Shown here: piece after piece, positions 22,600-34,608 of the stretch
Layout: each line of letters begins with the position of its first letter
Position numbering within the stretch: position 1 is the stretch's first letter
Origin: Taeniopygia guttata
Taxonomy: Eukaryota > Chordata > Aves > Passeriformes > Estrildidae
Direction of reading: 5' to 3'
DNA length: 64,000 bases
NCBI RefSeq assembly: GCF_048771995.1
Contig: NC_133063.1
Span: 20,275,063-20,339,062, forward strand
Made by a program: the position numbers and the translations under genes
The notes under the pieces: generated by a model
Databases searched by the model: none
The model's input: the letters and a program-made list of their open reading frames with translations, nothing else
What the model was told of the DNA's origin: nothing

Positions 22600-23870
22600 C
22601 ATTTCAAAACAATGCTTGTTCTGTGCTGCTGACTGTTGATCTTGCAGTTTTATCCACTGGAGTTGTTGCAATTCCTGTTGTTGACTTTTTTTGGTTTTCA
22701 CCACCTGACAACAATTGTGGCAGATGAGAGACCAGAGCGCATGGCAAGATCGAATCTAAATTTGCAACTGTCAGCTTGGCCCCGTCATTGACACTCTATT
22801 CAATTCTCTGTGCTTTGTGGGGTTCACACCTATCCTGGTACTTTTCTTGTAGTTCTCCTGGTGTATCATAGGGTATAAATTCCCAGTTTCTTCTTTTTAT
22901 ACTTTGCTTTCCTATATCATATAGACAGAGAGTAATTTGGTGGCGCATTTTATCATATCTATTGGAGAACAGTGTCAAGGTTCAGCAGTCATCACTACAT
23001 ATGTAATGGGTATGCTGTTGAATGTGTCCCTTATTTCTAGACTCACATAAGTGGATTAGTGTTAAATGATCAAGTTCTGGCTTGTAGTACCTGGGACAAA
23101 TATTCCTCTATCACCTCTGCCATGGAGGACAGTGATGTCTGGTGGAAGTCTGAAAATGTCAGTTTAGGAAATGCTGTAATCCATTGCACTGAAATAACTG
23201 GAGCCTCTTTTTAAGAGCTTATAGTAGCAATTGTTTATACTGTGCTAAATATCAATAATCCCATTAATTGCATGTAACTTTGATGAAATTAAGAAATTTC
23301 AAATTAATAAAAATACCATGTTGGAATGCAGTGTACACCAAGTACTACTCTACTGGCTTATTTTAGAGATGTCTTTTACATACTAGGTTTGTGACATCAA
23401 TCATATTTGGTTTGTGTTTATTCATGGGAGTTTCCATGGCTCAGTTAAGTCATCAACAGTCAGACAATGTTCAGGTTACATGTGCTACATCATGTGGAGG
23501 CTCTGCTCAAGTTGAGAAACATCTGGAGTGTTTTGCTGGTGTGCTTGACTTTTATCATGCACAGCAGAGCTGTGCTTAACTTTGCTGCTGGAGCTTGGCA
23601 AAGAGGAAAAGGGAACGTATGACAACTTGTCTGGCAATAGAGCAGAGGCCAAAGAGGCAGTTTTTGACAGGAGGGATGAGCACAGAGCCACTGGAAAGGG
23701 ACACAGCTGGCCCTGAGCTCTAAAGCTAAGCCACAGGTCTGCATGGGAGGAATGGTGGCCTAAAGGGGCGGGCATCAGGGTCCATGTTGATCTCTTTGTC
23801 TTTGGTCTCTGCAGTTCATAGCAGAGCTCAGCTGGATACAACTTCTTGCACTGTGGCTGCAGCTCAAGAA
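22600..23870 (-). pseudogene. possible decayed protein-coding retrocopy, unidentified
   Basis: On the minus strand two stretches read like ordinary protein but with stops and a frame change. The first, about 23485-23900, contains LQQCQSQQKHLLELQPQCKK followed by a Ser-rich tract. The second, about 22600-23110, contains HLTLIHLCESRNKGHIQQ and WEFIPYDTPGELQEKYQDR and continues past one stop. AT-rich non-coding DNA separates them. I do not recognise the parent, and the plus strand is also partly open here, so this could be chance or an old retroviral gene. Confidence 0.25.
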
Positions 23871-24279
23871 GATGTTTCTGTTGTGACTGGCATTGTTGGA
23901 GATTGTGTAGTAGTTAAGCCATGAAGCAGAGTGTGGAGAAATCCTTCAACTGTTAAATCCCTACCCTAAGAAAGTTTTGCAGCCTGTGTGCAGTTCTGGG
24001 ATATTACAAAGTAGACTTTGATAGCAGAAGTTTTTATCACAAATTACACAAGAACAGAGGATAAGGACAATTGCACCAAATCCATTTGCCCCATAGATTA
24101 CTTGTACTTGCTCATAACCCCTCACACATTTAGAGGTTTTTTTGTGGACTCGTATCTGATGGATACACTGCTCTGTTGAGACAAATTTCAGGAGAAAACA
24201 CCCTGAAATTACCATTTCCTCTAAAGAGAAAGGGATTCAATAAATCTCTTTTTTTTCTGCCAGTCAGATAAATAGATAC

Positions 24280-24910
24280 TGGGGGCAAAAGTGTAAAACC
24301 CCCAGTTTATTAACAACAAAAAAAGGATGCCCGCAAGGCATAACTGGTGTAGTTATGAAGTGGGTATGTATTGTCAGCGCTGGCCACAAGTGAGATCGCT
24401 CTCCAAGACTTGTGCCTGAGCCTCAGTCTGACCCAAACCTTTATTCACAAAGGTGTTCCATATGCAATACATTCCACAACTTTTCTATGCATATTCAACC
24501 CCTGGCCCCGCCTGTCCTCGCCTCTCATGCTAAATAGGTCCACGCCCTTCTGGGCACGCGTGGTTTGCCATGGTGGTCCTGTGGGGGTCTCTGGTGGTCT
24601 CTTGAGGCTGAAGATCGTGGTCTTCTTCCTGGTTGAACTTTGGAACTTTTCTCTTGTGCGTGTGCACTTTTGGTCCTTTGGTGCTTATCTGAGTACAGTC
24701 TGTCAGTCTCGGTAGGCTTAGGGACAGAGGAGCTCCGTTATCTGGGTTCTTTGTGTCTTAGGTCCTTTCTGGTATTGTTCTTTATGCAAGAAGCTTCAGA
24801 AATTTGCATTTTCTTATGCCCTTTTATACTATGGCAGAGGTTTCTTAAGTAAAAGGTTAAAATTCAACACATAACTCTACAAGCTAGAATATGAATGCTT
24901 AATTCATTTT
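24280..24910 (-). mobile_element. probable LTR, minus orientation
   Basis: On the minus strand the block has AATAAA-type signals (TTTATT on + near 24310 and near 24440) downstream of a GC-rich U3-like stretch that contains CACGCCC and CCCCGCC boxes. The ends are not defined and no target-site duplication was found. Confidence 0.4.
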
Positions 24911-27900
24911 GTTAACTTAAGTGAACTCCAAAAATCTCAGTTTCACCAGCAGGAAACGAGGCGATCACAGAGTCCTAGTGGGGCATGCACTGGCTCTGGG
25001 CTTCCACAGCAGAGCAGCAAAAGAAGCCAAGCTGGCAAGCTCAATCACAGCTCCAAAGGGGAGGAAAAAAATGGAAAAACCTACACAAACAGCAGGCTAA
25101 ACCGTGGGGGAGGGGGTGAGGTGGGCACAGCAGCCACTCCTGGCACAAAACAAGACAGATCAAAAACCCCTCAAAATGGAATGTAAACCAATACACACTC
25201 ATATAAGCAACTCTTTATTTGTTTTGGTTGAACTGGGTCCTGCTATTGAGCAGTAAATGGCTGTGACTGCAGCTTGCCTTAGTGCACAAGGAACCTGATT
25301 GAAACAAGAGCTGCATTTTCTTCGACCTTTCAATTAAGTCAATAGGTTACCAACTGGCATTAGGAAAACTTTTGTATAATTGTTTTTCTCTAGTTAATAC
25401 AGATGTAAGTCTCTAGAGATGCTTAGAATATTCATATTTTTAAGTAAAGAAAGAAAATTTTGCTGAGGGAAAAAGAGGACATTGGTTTTGGTGCTTCCCT
25501 TAGGTACAGCAAGAGAAATCTCTTGACAAATCTGTTCAGACACTCTTACTAAGATGTTACACATATTAGCACAAAATCAGTGGAAGCATCATATACTTCA
25601 AGAGACTGTGCAAGTGTCTTACTTTTATGATTGCACAAATGGTACATCTACTGTAAAACTGTTGCTAAGCAAACGGAACACATTGGCAATTACCAGCAGT
25701 CAGAAGTGATAGCTCTCAGAATACATAAGTGAGAAATTTCCATATGTAGGTCTTTTTGAAATGACATATGAGCGTATTAGTGGTGGAGGTTGTATTTTCC
25801 ACCTTTCAGCCTTTACTATTTTGAAAACCACTTATAAAAGAGTACTTAAATGAATTTCAAGGAAGAAATAAATTTAAAGGAATAATTCCTTTAAAATATT
25901 CCTCTTAAAGGAATAAAGAATGGGATTATCAGGAAGGGGCTACATTTCTAAATAAGATAATTAAAAATATTTATAAAATATGGATAATTTTTTAAATTGC
26001 AAACTATAATTATGAATAATTATAATTTAATGAAATGAACTTCTGAAAGTGTTCTATTTTGTTTGATTTTTTGGGTGCTTTTTAAATTTTAATTTTTTTA
26101 AAAATTTTTTTGTCTGGTTTGAGGTTTCTTTGTTTGGGTTTGGGTAGTTTTTGGTAGTTACATGTTTGGATCTTTTTCTTAAGGGGCCTTGAAGTTTGAC
26201 TGATTTAAAGCCTACTGTATTGGCATGAAAAGGGTTTTGACAATTTGTGTTAGCAAAAGCTTGCGGCAATTTACATCAAGTTCTGTAGTCTCTTCCTTCT
26301 TTCCCAGGTATTGGCAGGTGCTCTTCCTATTCCTCTGATGGAGTCAGAGACATTGTGGCACAGTGACTGTCCCAACTGTAAGTGAAAATATAGGAAAAGA
26401 AAGAAATATATTAGGGAACAGTTGCCATTGGAAAAGGAGTTCTGAAAACTCTTAAAATAAAAAGATCTATTTTAACCCAGTTGTGATGGGGTTAAAAAAG
26501 CCCCAAACCCAGCCAATTTGTGGTTAGTGAAAAGCAGAGCTACACATAGAGGTTAAAAAAAAGAGTAGTGTGCTGTACCTGAAAAGGAAAGTAGTAAAAT
26601 GTCTGTGTGGTATTTTTGATAGCTATATATGTAGCCATCAAACAATCACATCCAAATGACCCAATTAAATTAAATCAGTAAAAAATGCTAGTTAATGTAG
26701 ATCATATTGGGCAACCCTTAAAAAGATATTTAAAAAGGCAACAATTCAGTTTTTCAGCCCCCATTGGAAGTTAGCTACTTCCCCAGTACTCCTCAAAGAA
26801 CAAACCATAATCCCACTGTCTTAATGAAGACCTCTTCAGTTAATAAAATAGGTGTTGATGTCTGGAACTGTGTAAGTTAATTAATTATGCTAGTTTATAA
26901 TGGCTGCCACATTTATGGAAGCAGTTGCAGTGCTAACAGCATCTAATTCATTTCTCTGTGAAACACTGAATTTCATGACTTGAAAAAATGTTAGCAGGAT
27001 TAATTTTTCTTTCTCACACAGTGTTTTTTGTTTGAGAAATTGTTTATGCCCTTCCCAGGGCAATCTTCATGGAAAGATTTATTTACATTACTATTGTTTT
27101 AAAACATAGATGTTCAAGATGCTACTTGATTGCTTAATGAGACAGTTCAGTAGGAATATATATATATCATTCTGGCTATGCATTATGTTTTTAAAAAGTT
27201 GCACAAAAGTTAACCATGTCTTTTCATGTTCACTTTCCCAAAAGCAGCAGCTTCAATTTGGTAATCAAATGTGATACTTAGCTGTATTCAGAGAAATAAA
27301 TTAAGGACAAAATTCGTCAATTATGGTTTTACCCACTAGGGGGACCCATTGTAACAACTAAAAGTGGGCTCTGAAGTTTTAAGTAAAGCCAGCGTGATGA
27401 AATATCAGGTGGAGCTTTTATACCTGAATCTTTTCTCTCTCTTGGTGTGCACGTACACCATAAAAAGTCTGTGGGCCTTTTCTACCCACTTACCCGAAAT
27501 TTGCCAATCAAGAGGCAACTTCTGTGTAGCACAGATAAGAACTATTTTGCATGTATGAAAGGCTTATGTTTCTGTGTTGTGTTTTTATATATCTTTGCAG
27601 ATATATAAAAATAGACAGATAACAAATATTTGGTTGCTTGTGGTGTGCAGAATTACTGAGAAAATATGTAGTTATTCAAAGATACACAGGTAATTTTATT
27701 TGATTTTATTTCTAAATGGAGGGGAAAATGTGTCTTTTTTTGTTCTGACAGCCAGATAGTACATTCATGTCCTGATTTTTTCTTGCCTCAAGCAGTCACT
27801 CTGCTTTACTCCGGGCTTTGCAACTCGGTGCCCTGTTCTTACAAAGGCTCCTTGCTATATCTTCTCATGTGTGCATTTCGCCCAGACTAGACTCAGCTTT

Positions 27901-30900
27901 GCTCTGATTGTGCTGCCCATCACACTGTCCTTCCTGTCTCCTGGCTCTGAGGTGGTCCAGTGAAGAGGATCTGTGGCTGCCCCTGTCCCTTAACTAATGA
28001 TCTGTCCCCTGTGCCATACCACTCCTCAGCATCCCTTTTAGCTCCTGTAAGGACCTTCTGGCTTGGCTTGTCTCTGATCCTCCCCCCTCTTTTCACTAAC
28101 ACCATCACAGCCCTTACCTTGATTAGGTAGATTAGTGAGGAGCAGCTTTCTCAAAACCAGCAATAAAATGATCTGGAAATTTCGACATGGCAGCATTTCT
28201 TGATCCATGGTCACTTCACCTGGTGGTGTTAAACCTTTTCTGCTCCTCCTCTGCCCCTGTCTGTGTGGGAGGCAGAAGAGAGGCATTCTCTCTTCTTTGT
28301 TCTGTTGCCTTTTGTCAAGATGAATTTGTCACCCAAATTCTAAAAAGTTAAGGCAGCATGTTTCTCAGATATGAAGTAAAAAGCAACATAAGTTGCTCCT
28401 GTATATCTAGAGTGAAGTTATTTTAATACTGTTTCTAATGCTATCAGTAACTATTCTTTTTCTCAGAAAGGATGCAAAGCTTTATTTTTCCTTGCTATTT
28501 CACATATTTAGTATTTTTATTTTTTCCCAGTTGTGATTGGAATGTGATGCAGTAACATTTCTTTCGTTTTTTTTTTTCTTTTTTTTTTAACAAGGATTTT
28601 GTATTTAAATGTGCTCAAATGAGTGAAAATGTATTTTTAAATTAGTATTTACTGAAGTAAAATTTTCTTCTTTTACATAAAAAACTAATAAACAACTGTA
28701 CTGTGTGACAATTTAAAAACTTTCCAGCAAAAGGCCTATTTGGTTCAGCTCAATGCCCCTTTTTGATGCATTGTGCAGAGCACTGAGATGAAATATTCAG
28801 GTCACATCTGAGTAAGTTAATGGATCTGCAGCTTGATTTCCATGCTGAAAAACAGGAGATGGCCATTTCAGTCACCAGTGTGTTGGCCCTGAACCTCATA
28901 TTTTCAGATTCCAAAGGACTTTCAAATTCCTCTGCTACCACTGGAAAATAAGTACCTACACGTCCCTCAGAAGTGACTTTTACTTCCTAAATTACAAAGT
29001 TGCTTTTGCCATTATTACACTCATCCTGTGTTGGAATCCTGATACACTATCTGTGGCAGACTTCCAGGTATTTTTTTTTACTAAGTATTTATTATTCATG
29101 AGAGTTTAAAAAGAGGATAAAAACAAACTGCAGAAAATTTCATGTGGTTCTGATAAAGGTGAAGGATAAATCTGCACCCACTTCTCCCTATTGATATTGA
29201 TGGTCATACAGAGCTGAGCCTGATGTTGGCCTTTCTAGGCTAGTCTTTGTGAATCCAGCACTCCTAATAATTCCAAATACAGAGGGGAAGGCAGGCAATT
29301 CCCAGGCCTCTCTCTCTAGTTTATCGAGACAAAACATGATACATGTCAGAATCATGGGTAATGGCTAGTATTTTGCAAATGGAGTGGAAATTAAATGTGT
29401 GTAAATTCTCTAATCCACATGTGCTTGATCTATCCAGAGACCTGCCCCAGAGAGCTGCACTGGAGCAGCTGGAGAGGCAATGTTAGGATAGAACACAGCG
29501 GGGGAGGTTTTGTCCCAGGTGCTGTGGCTCTGTTGCATACACCAGCAGAAGGAACACTGTCTTCTTCTTGCTGCCATTGTAAAGTCTGGTATCTCAGTGC
29601 TCACCGAACTTTCTGTGGTGGATTGAGTTGCATAAGGTGCAAACTTACACCTCCTCTACATTTTTTTGTTAGGGTAGCATTTGTTTATTTATTTATTTAT
29701 TTGTTTGTCAAAGGGGCATCAGAGACAAAAGATGTTGACAGCTGAAATTATAGAGTCTTTGCACCTACAAGATACTTGTCTTTTGAAACCTTGCATTGTG
29801 CTAATTAAAGGCTCAGCTGTATTAAACTGGTACTGTACCCTTGCTTTTTCTTAAGGTTCATGTGGAGCTGTTACATCTCCTGTTACAGCACAACTGAGTA
29901 CAGGACAGGGTATGGAGGCTCCCAGTTCTTGTATCATGGTAGTTTTAGGGGTGTTCCATGTGAACTTTCTGCATACATCTGACAGTGAGTTCACGGTGCT
30001 GCACTGAGTGCATCAGGCTGGTCTGTATTAGAACACAGGCTTCAATGCAAAGAAATATGTTAATTCCAACTTTGTTCTTGAAAAAAAGAAAGGACAATAT
30101 ATGTAATCTACTAAGAAATTACTGGTTTTAAGCTGCTATGAAGATCTGTGATCAATAAGAGATAAAATAGATGACCTATAATGCCCAAAATAGTTATGAC
30201 CTTGTAATTTTGTACAGGCTCGTAGCATTTAATTTCTTGTTTTTTCTGACTGCTCAATGAGCACCTAAAAATGTGCAGTGGGTAAGTATTTGTCAGACTT
30301 CATTCATTTGCAATCATCGAAAGATTACTTTTTCTTTTCTTTAGCAGATCTAAAAATCAAAATAACCTAACTGTGCTGGTAATCTAATTTGATTGCAGCC
30401 TGTAAACGTGTTTTAGGGAACCCAGGAATCTGGTTGCTGTTTCCGAGTCTGTTTTTCTCTTTAGTTTTGGAAAGAAGTATTTACATGGAAGGGTAATAAT
30501 ACTAAAATTAATAAATTAAGGAGGGACTGAAAGAAATTTATGTGTTCTGAAATTGATTAAAATGCATTCTCTTTGTCTAAAAGTGAGTTGGTGCCAGAAA
30601 AGTGGTCTCAAATTAATGTGAAATATTAATTTCATTATTTGCTTGTTTGTTTGCATCGCTTACAAAATACCTGTGTAAATAAGCACTACACCCTAAATCC
30701 AAACTAGCAAGGTCAACAGCACTGTTTACTAAGGCCAGAGCATATAATTAAAAACCCCCAAACCGACTAATACAATCAAGAATATAATTACTATTTTCAT
30801 ACTATTTTTTTGTAAACAGTTCCTGCTGTATGACAGATTCCTATGCTGGTTTTATATTTTGAGACACACAGTAGTATGACTCCAGTATCCTTATTTTAAT

Positions 30901-33075
30901 TTGCTGTAATGCTAACTGCAGTTTGAAATAACTGCACATTTAATAAACTGTAGAACTACATGAAAAGGCTTTTTTTCCCACATGAAAACCTGTTTTTTTC
31001 TACTCATTAGAAACAAACTTTTTGAATTGTAGCTGGCATCCTTCCTCAGAGCTTGATCTAGGAGAGCATGATAGATTTGCATATTTTGCTATATTTGCAT
31101 TTTAAAATCCTAACTTAGAAAAGATGAACAAATGTAAATGGTAGGGATTTAGTGAAAGGAATCCAGAAAATCTACCAGGATCTACTAACTTGCCATTTAA
31201 ACTAAATACAAAATAGGCACAGCAGTTGTGCAACTGTATGTTTATATACAGCTCCACATTTTTGACTGAAAAGAGAGCTTTCTTAATATAGACTGAAGTG
31301 TGATTTTGCTTGAAAAAGTGAATCTGTAAACTTAGCATCATGTTTATTGTCTCAATGACTTTTCATATTACAGACTTGATATATACACTGGCACAGCAAC
31401 TTGTTTATCCTATCTAAAAGCTCAATCTGAGGTCAGCAAGTCTAGCTGCATTCAAGGGCCCAAAATGAATGCAATAGTACATCTGTGGGAATAGTTGCAT
31501 AATTCAACATCTTATCAAGTCACCACATCAATCCAGGGTTGAGGTGGTGAGGACTATAAAATTGCTTCTGCCTTCTCTCCAAGCTTCTCTCCCCTATAAT
31601 ATGTTTTCCTGTCTTTCTCCCTTCTGTTTTCCACAAAAAAGGGAGTTCATGGAAATGCCTGGTTTCTTCCCAACCTACCAAACATTGAAATAAAGACTGG
31701 GAAAACAGCAAGGCTTTCAAATGAAGGAAGTACTTGTCTGGTTGCTAACCTAAGGCTAGGCTCTGTTAAAGGAAACATTCACCAGCAGCAAATCCTTTGC
31801 CATGCACTCTTCCAGTGCCACCAGCTCTGCTCATCCTGCAAGGTGCTTTTTAGATGGATTTGCAATTTGCACCCTCTCAGACCCATTCTTGGGAACATGT
31901 AGGCCTGGGCAAACAGGAGGAATGTGTGTGTGTTTTGTTTTTTTTAATGCATTGTGAGAGACATGACGGGAAGATGCTTCACCATTGTGTAATGAGATAA
32001 TTTGGTTTCAGATAGCCCAAGTTAAGTATAACTCTGAGAATGTCCTGCTGAACATCTATACAAACTGATTTTCCATCCTGAAAGATTTTCATGTATTAAT
32101 AAAAGATTGGTGATGATGTTTTGGTTTGGTGTTTTGTTTTTTGGTTTTTTTTTTTGGCTTGTGGGTTTTTTTTTGTTTTGAACAGAAATTAAGTTGTTGC
32201 TGAAAAAATGAAACAGGCTGCCATCCCTTTTTCTTTTCTGTGCTGAAGTCCTGTTTTACACAGCAGTCGCAAAGAAAAAGCAAACGCATTTCTAGATTCA
32301 ACAAGAAATATTAAAACAGTGTCTGTGTCAAGATAAAATAGCTTTGTGATTTACAGTACAATAAATCCTGACCTTTAAATCCTACAGACTAAGCTAATCT
32401 GTAAAGTACTTTATCACTGAATCAACATGTGAAACTACAGCAAAGTGACTGTGTTTGTCCCACTGTGGTGCCACTGAAGAGCACGTAGGAAAGCAGATGA
32501 TAGTGCATGGTGCCACATGCATCGAAGCTGTGATGTAACTTAAATGTCAACTGTGGATTGATATAGTGACTTGCTACTGCTGTAGGAAGTAAATTTAACA
32601 TTTTTATTAATATAGAGCATATAACATTTCAATTTACATGAATCAGGACATTTAGAATTAAATTTAAAAATCTGGGCTGATTTTCTAACAATAATTCTCA
32701 GATCATTTCCTCATCTCTTGCTACCCTCATTAATTTTATTTTCTTTTTTTTTAAGGATAACTTGTGTATCAGCACAGACATTGCAACCCTAATTTAAATT
32801 TTTTGGCTTTTGTCTTTTAACATGTATTGTTTGAATACAACCTTTAGTAGATATGTCACCTCTGGTGCTTCATTTAGTTTTCTCTTGTTCTGTTCTTGCA
32901 GGGAAAAGAATCTCCAGAATGAATATTTCAGTTTCTTTAATTTACCCAGTGGTCACTACCAGACAGCACATAATATTCACCAGATGGTGTAAGTAGGTTA
33001 TCAGGTAGTTATTAAAACAGGAGTTCTTGACACATTATCCCATAACAAAGCCCCTGATTTTATTGTGTCTTGGCT
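24911..33075. other. long unassigned intergenic stretch
   Basis: About 8 kb of AT-rich DNA with homopolymer runs and short TTTA repeats (near 29682-29700). A C/T-rich patch lies at about 27790-28300. A palindrome TTTAAAGGAAT-A-ATTCCTTTAAA sits near 25875-25900. No exon, known repeat or RNA gene could be supported. It fits the gene-poor interval that lies downstream of CETN3 in human. Confidence 0.4.
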
Positions 33076-33420
33076 TGCTCGGAGCAAGTGCAATGTACAA
33101 CTTCCTCATGAGGGAAAGAGGAGGAGTAGATACTGGTCCCTGTGGTGCCAAGTGACAGGACTTGAGTATATGGTGTGAAGTTGTCTCATGGGAGGTTCAA
33201 GATGGATATTAGAAAAAGGTTCTTCACCCAAAGGGCACTGGAACAGGCTCCCCAGGGAAGTGGTCATAACACCAAGCCTGACAGGGTTCAAGAAGTGCTC
33301 GGACAGTGCTCTCAGGTACATAGAGTCACGCTTAGGATGGTGCTGGGCAGACCAAGGAATTGGACTTGATGATGGCTCTGTGGGTCCTTTCCAACTCAGG
33401 ATATTCTGTGATTCTCTGAA
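33076..33420 (+). mobile_element. CR1 LINE, 3' end
   Basis: The sequence matches the conserved CR1 3' region. It contains GGAGGTTCAAGATGGATATT, AAAAGGTTCTTCACCCAAAG, GGAACAGGCTCCCCAGG, a CCAAGCCTGACAGGGTTCAA box, GTGGGTCCTTTCCAACTCAG and the terminal ATTCTGTGATTCT tail. CR1 is the dominant LINE of birds and is usually 5'-truncated, as here. There is no intact reverse transcriptase. Confidence 0.9.
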
Positions 33421-33644
33421 CTGTTGGTAGGAACCTTATACCATGGAAAAAGTTTATCTGGTCTTTCTCCAATCTTTGGATCATGCCACCAGTTTCTATT
33501 TTAATTTCATTATATGTAGTATTCTGAAGCCACTTACATTGTCTGATACGTGTCAATCAATATATGTCCCTTATCTTGGAGCTTTCAGTTGCCTGTGTGT
33601 CATTCATTACACCTTCTGAACAGGATGTATGTATATATTGTATG

Positions 33645-33672
33645 ACTGTATATAATATATATTATATACAGT
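33645..33672. repeat. 28-bp perfect AT-rich palindrome
   Basis: Arms ACTGTATATAAT and ATTATATACAGT flank ATAT. The palindrome lies in a TATA/ATAT-rich microsatellite-like tract (about 33625-33790) just beyond a CR1 tail. Confidence 0.9.
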
Positions 33673-34524
33673 AAATTGTTACATATACATACAATGTATA
33701 TTTTTACATGTATATGTACACATATATTTTTTTTTTTGTTGGTTGTATATACATATATTTTTGTATATATTTTTTTTTTCATACATAAATTTAAAAATCC
33801 ATTGGGATTTGGGATTACTCAAACCTGCCTGTGGTAATTCAAACCTAGATTTGATAATCTGAGTCAAATCAGGAAGAAAGAGAGGAGGCCAATAGGAGAC
33901 ATGCTGAAAATAAAGATGGACACTGATGTGCAATATTACAAAGAGGGATAAACAGTTAAAAGCTGGAAGGACAAGTTAAAAGTGTTGTAATGAGAGAAGG
34001 AGCTGCAGAACCTAAATATTCTGAACTGTAATCAATGGGAAACTGTTCAGCAGTGTAAGATTTGCAGTTTTGCACTTGCTGTGGTTCTGAACAGAAGTCA
34101 TTGAAGATTTTCTGATTTTTTTTTCCTTAAGATAAGTCTAGAAAGTGTCTAAATCAGTGCTTTTACAACAAAACCAGTTTCTGTCAATAGTTGCTTTTCA
34201 GCTTCACTTTAATTAGGTAATATTTTTGACAGAAAGTTTTGAAATTGCTAGACTGAATCGATTTGACTTTTTTTTAAATTAAAATATCTCAGTTCAGTGG
34301 CATAAACAATTTCTTTGGAAACTTAAGGTACCTACAGCTTAAAAGCAGCTAATATCAAAATGGAAATTTTAGAAGTTTTGGGAAGGGGAGAATTTGAGAA
34401 ATTTCACAGATTTCAGCTGTTGGTTTGTTCACATTATTCCTTTGCTCTTGCCTTTGATGGTTTCCACTGAGATTTCACAGGTTTGATTGCCACATTGTTA
34501 GGGAGACATTTACCTCCAGCAATC

Positions 34525-34608
34525 TTCTGCCTGCCTGTGGCAGGGGGTTTGAAATTAGATCTTTAAGGTCCCTTCCAACACAAATCATTCTATGGTTCTA
34601 TGATTGTC
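34525..34608 (+). mobile_element. CR1 LINE, short 3' tail
   Basis: It contains GGCAGGGGGTTTGAAATTAG, TTTAAGGTCCCTTCCAACAC and the terminal ATTCTATGGTTCTATGATT, the typical CR1 end. Confidence 0.85.

Noticed and set aside
33625..33790. TATA-rich tract as a promoter or miRNA locus
   Set aside because: It is a low-complexity AT/TATA tract next to a CR1 tail; nothing beyond the single palindrome stands out.
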